Shown: in pieces, positions 14,324-15,366 of the stretch | Layout: each line of letters begins with the position of its first letter | How positions within the stretch are numbered: the stretch's first letter is position 1 | Source of the DNA: Verrucomicrobiota bacterium | Lineage (GTDB): Bacteria > Verrucomicrobiota > Verrucomicrobiia > Limisphaerales > JADLHS01 | Reading direction: 5' to 3' | Assembly (NCBI GenBank): GCA_025360895.1 | Contig: JANYBF010000022.1 | Span: forward strand, 1 to 15,366 | Length of the DNA stretch: 15,366 bases | Made by a program: the position numbers and the translations under genes | The notes under the pieces: generated by a model | What the model saw: only the letters and a program-made list of their open reading frames with translations | Told to the model about the DNA's origin: nothing | Databases searched by the model: none

Positions 14324-15366
14324 TCAATCCGTGTGATACGGCGGGCCTTCTTCCTTGGCAGAGTAGAAGTGCGCGGCGTCCATCGCGGCTTGATCAGGGT
14401 TCGGGCCGGGATGTTGCGGGGCCGGCGGCGCAGGCGGATGCGGCGGATAAACCGTTTCCTTCTTTCCGCCCTTGCGTTTGGGTTTGGCTGCAGCCACGAG
14501 CGGGGCGGTGAGTTTTTCGTAACGCGCGAACAGGAACTCCACGCGCTGGCGTTCGCTGGTGAAGGGTTCGGGGCGGTAACACTGGTCCACGGCGCGATCC
14601 AGCGCCTCGTGCGCTTGCTGGAGCGCGGGCGGCGTGGCGAGCGGATCGTAGAGATCGGCGAGGGTGGCGGTTTTGGTGGGGAGCGCGGGTCTGTGACCCG
14701 CAGCAGCTTCGCCAGCAGAGAGGCGTTTGGATTTCTTGACGCTGCATGACGTGGCGGCGTGCTGCGGCTCGGAGAGCCGCGCTCCGGGGGCGAGAAACTC
14801 CGCGCGGACGGACAGGACCTTTTGCGCGGCGGCCGCCACGGCGGCGCGTTGTTTCTCACTCACAGACTCCGGCCACGGGTAGTTGTTATAGATCAGTTTG
14901 TTTGAGTAGCGGTAATCAGACTTTAACCGCCCGCAAACTTGGCGCACCCAGGCCATGTGCATTGCCGAAGACAACACGCCGAAGTGAAAAGGCGTGGCGT
15001 CTGGAATAATCTTTACGAGATTGCTGCAAAGAGCATCCGGCTGCATGAAGCCAATCGGAATGTAAGGACGCCGCTCCGAGCTAACTTCGGGGACGATGAG
15101 AAAAGCCCTCTTTGGGAAATTCTCAACATGATAGCGCGTTGGTGTAGCTGCAATTTTTCTCGTCGGCTCACTCATGCTTGCAAGCCGAAACTTTCGGACA
15201 GCTTCGACGCGAGCCATCGCATGTGGCATTGCTCGCAACTCATTCGGCGGACAATCGCCCAGCCATAGACCCCAACGTTCGATGTTGTTGATGAATTCAA
15301 TCGAGCCATACCAACGCCGAAAGTATTTCTTTGCGGCAGGTTCAACCTTTAAGAACTCGGTTTTTT
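14324..15366 (-). CDS. C-terminal part of an MmeI-like DNA methyltransferase/restriction protein
   Basis: The frame is open through the right edge, so the start and the nuclease and SAM-binding domains are outside the window; 346 residues are visible. The first part (KKYFRRWYGSIEFINNIERWGLWLGD, then ENFPKRAFLIVPEVSSERRPYIPIGF) and the block HFGVLSSAMHMAWVRQVCGRLKSDYRYSNKLIYNNYPWP are characteristic of the target-recognition region of MmeI-like type IIL enzymes. TLADLYDPLATPPALQQAHEALDRAVDQCY and the helical end FLFARYEKLT follow as usual. Between RAEF and TLADLYDP about 40 extra residues (GARLSEPQH...GHRPALPTK) are encoded by a REPIN-like repeat that keeps the frame. A Pro-rich basic tail (KPKRKGGKKETVYPPHPPAPPAP) closes the protein. 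Such enzymes methylate one strand of an asymmetric site and cut at a distance. Confidence 0.88.
   Translation of the reverse strand, partial: KTEFLKVEPAAKKYFRRWYGSIEFINNIERWGLWLGDCPPNELRAMPHAMARVEAVRKFRLASMSEPTRKIAATPTRYHVENFPKRAFLIVPEVSSERRPYIPIGFMQPDALCSNLVKIIPDATPFHFGVLSSAMHMAWVRQVCGRLKSDYRYSNKLIYNNYPWPESVSEKQRAAVAAAAQKVLSVRAEFLAPGARLSEPQHAATSCSVKKSKRLSAGEAAAGHRPALPTKTATLADLYDPLATPPALQQAHEALDRAVDQCYRPEPFTSERQRVEFLFARYEKLTAPLVAAAKPKRKGGKKETVYPPHPPAPPAPQHPGPNPDQAAMDAAHFYSAKEEGPPYHTD
14680..14785. repeat. REP-doublet (REPIN-like) element inside the methyltransferase gene
   Basis: The 106-bp element is bounded by related ends in inverted orientation (14680-14705 and 14760-14785), both beginning ggagcgcgg when read inward. 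Each end is itself a perfect seven-base hairpin: gcgggtc-tgt-gacccgc on the left and gcggctc-gga-gagccgc on the right. This architecture is that of REPINs, which are mobilised in trans by RAYT (TnpA-REP) transposases. No such transposase is in the window. Confidence 0.7.

Noticed and set aside
14311..14859. Pro/Arg-rich minus-strand ORF and the + strand ORF 14219-14749
   Set aside because: Both overlap the methyltransferase gene, whose frame carries recognisable motifs; their Arg/Pro/Ser or Gly/Arg composition is that of shadow frames.

Overview
The window looks like a piece of a Verrucomicrobiota chromosome, most likely the Pedosphaerales/Limisphaerales side (former subdivision 3). The basis is the gene content: a GloVer (Gloeo_Verruco) repeat protein with a typical verrucomicrobial C-terminal tail, a DUF4159 protein, a YtcA/HlyD efflux remnant, DUF2959 and OprB-like envelope proteins, and a short hairpin-doublet repeat inside a coding region. 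This is inference from family content, because no rRNA or other marker gene is present. No tRNA, rRNA or CRISPR array was seen.

Region 1 (1-3100) is a run of small, mostly unrecognised ORFs, all on the + strand. Between them lie related short repeats built around a cgYtcaacc...gccagcgg core. The repeats resemble integron attC sites, and two genes end inside or against them. A second repeat, 42 bp with one mismatch, occurs on both sides of the ORF at 817-1380. The proteins are a cut-off C-terminus, a three-helix membrane protein, a soluble unknown, a DUF6714-like protein, an anchored pilin-like protein and a small lipoprotein. The best single reading is an integron-type or otherwise modular accessory array, but no integrase is in view.

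Region 2 (3100-5064) holds a decayed ORF, a G-quadruplex-type G-run and an intact OprB-like outer-membrane porin.

Region 3 (5190-8534) is marked by gene decay. A seven-repeat GloVer protein is split by two single-base losses, each next to a homopolymer. An intact DUF4159 gene lies convergent to it. Divergent from DUF4159 is the wreck of a YtcA-HlyD(-FUSC?) efflux operon, with a nonsense codon, a deletion junction and a dinucleotide frameshift.

Region 4 (8695-13273) is an intact + strand envelope cluster preceded by a good sigma70-like promoter. It encodes a DUF2959 lipoprotein, a large unrecognised lipoprotein with an extra C-terminal membrane helix, an outer-membrane beta-barrel and a two-HKD cardiolipin synthase. 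It reads like a cell-envelope maintenance module. An ORF with a possible STAS-like fold (13704) follows after a 430-bp gap.

Region 5 (14324 to the right edge, - strand) is the C-terminal part of an MmeI-like (type IIL/IIG) DNA methyltransferase-restriction protein. Its reading frame has absorbed a 106-bp REP-doublet (REPIN-like) element without being broken.
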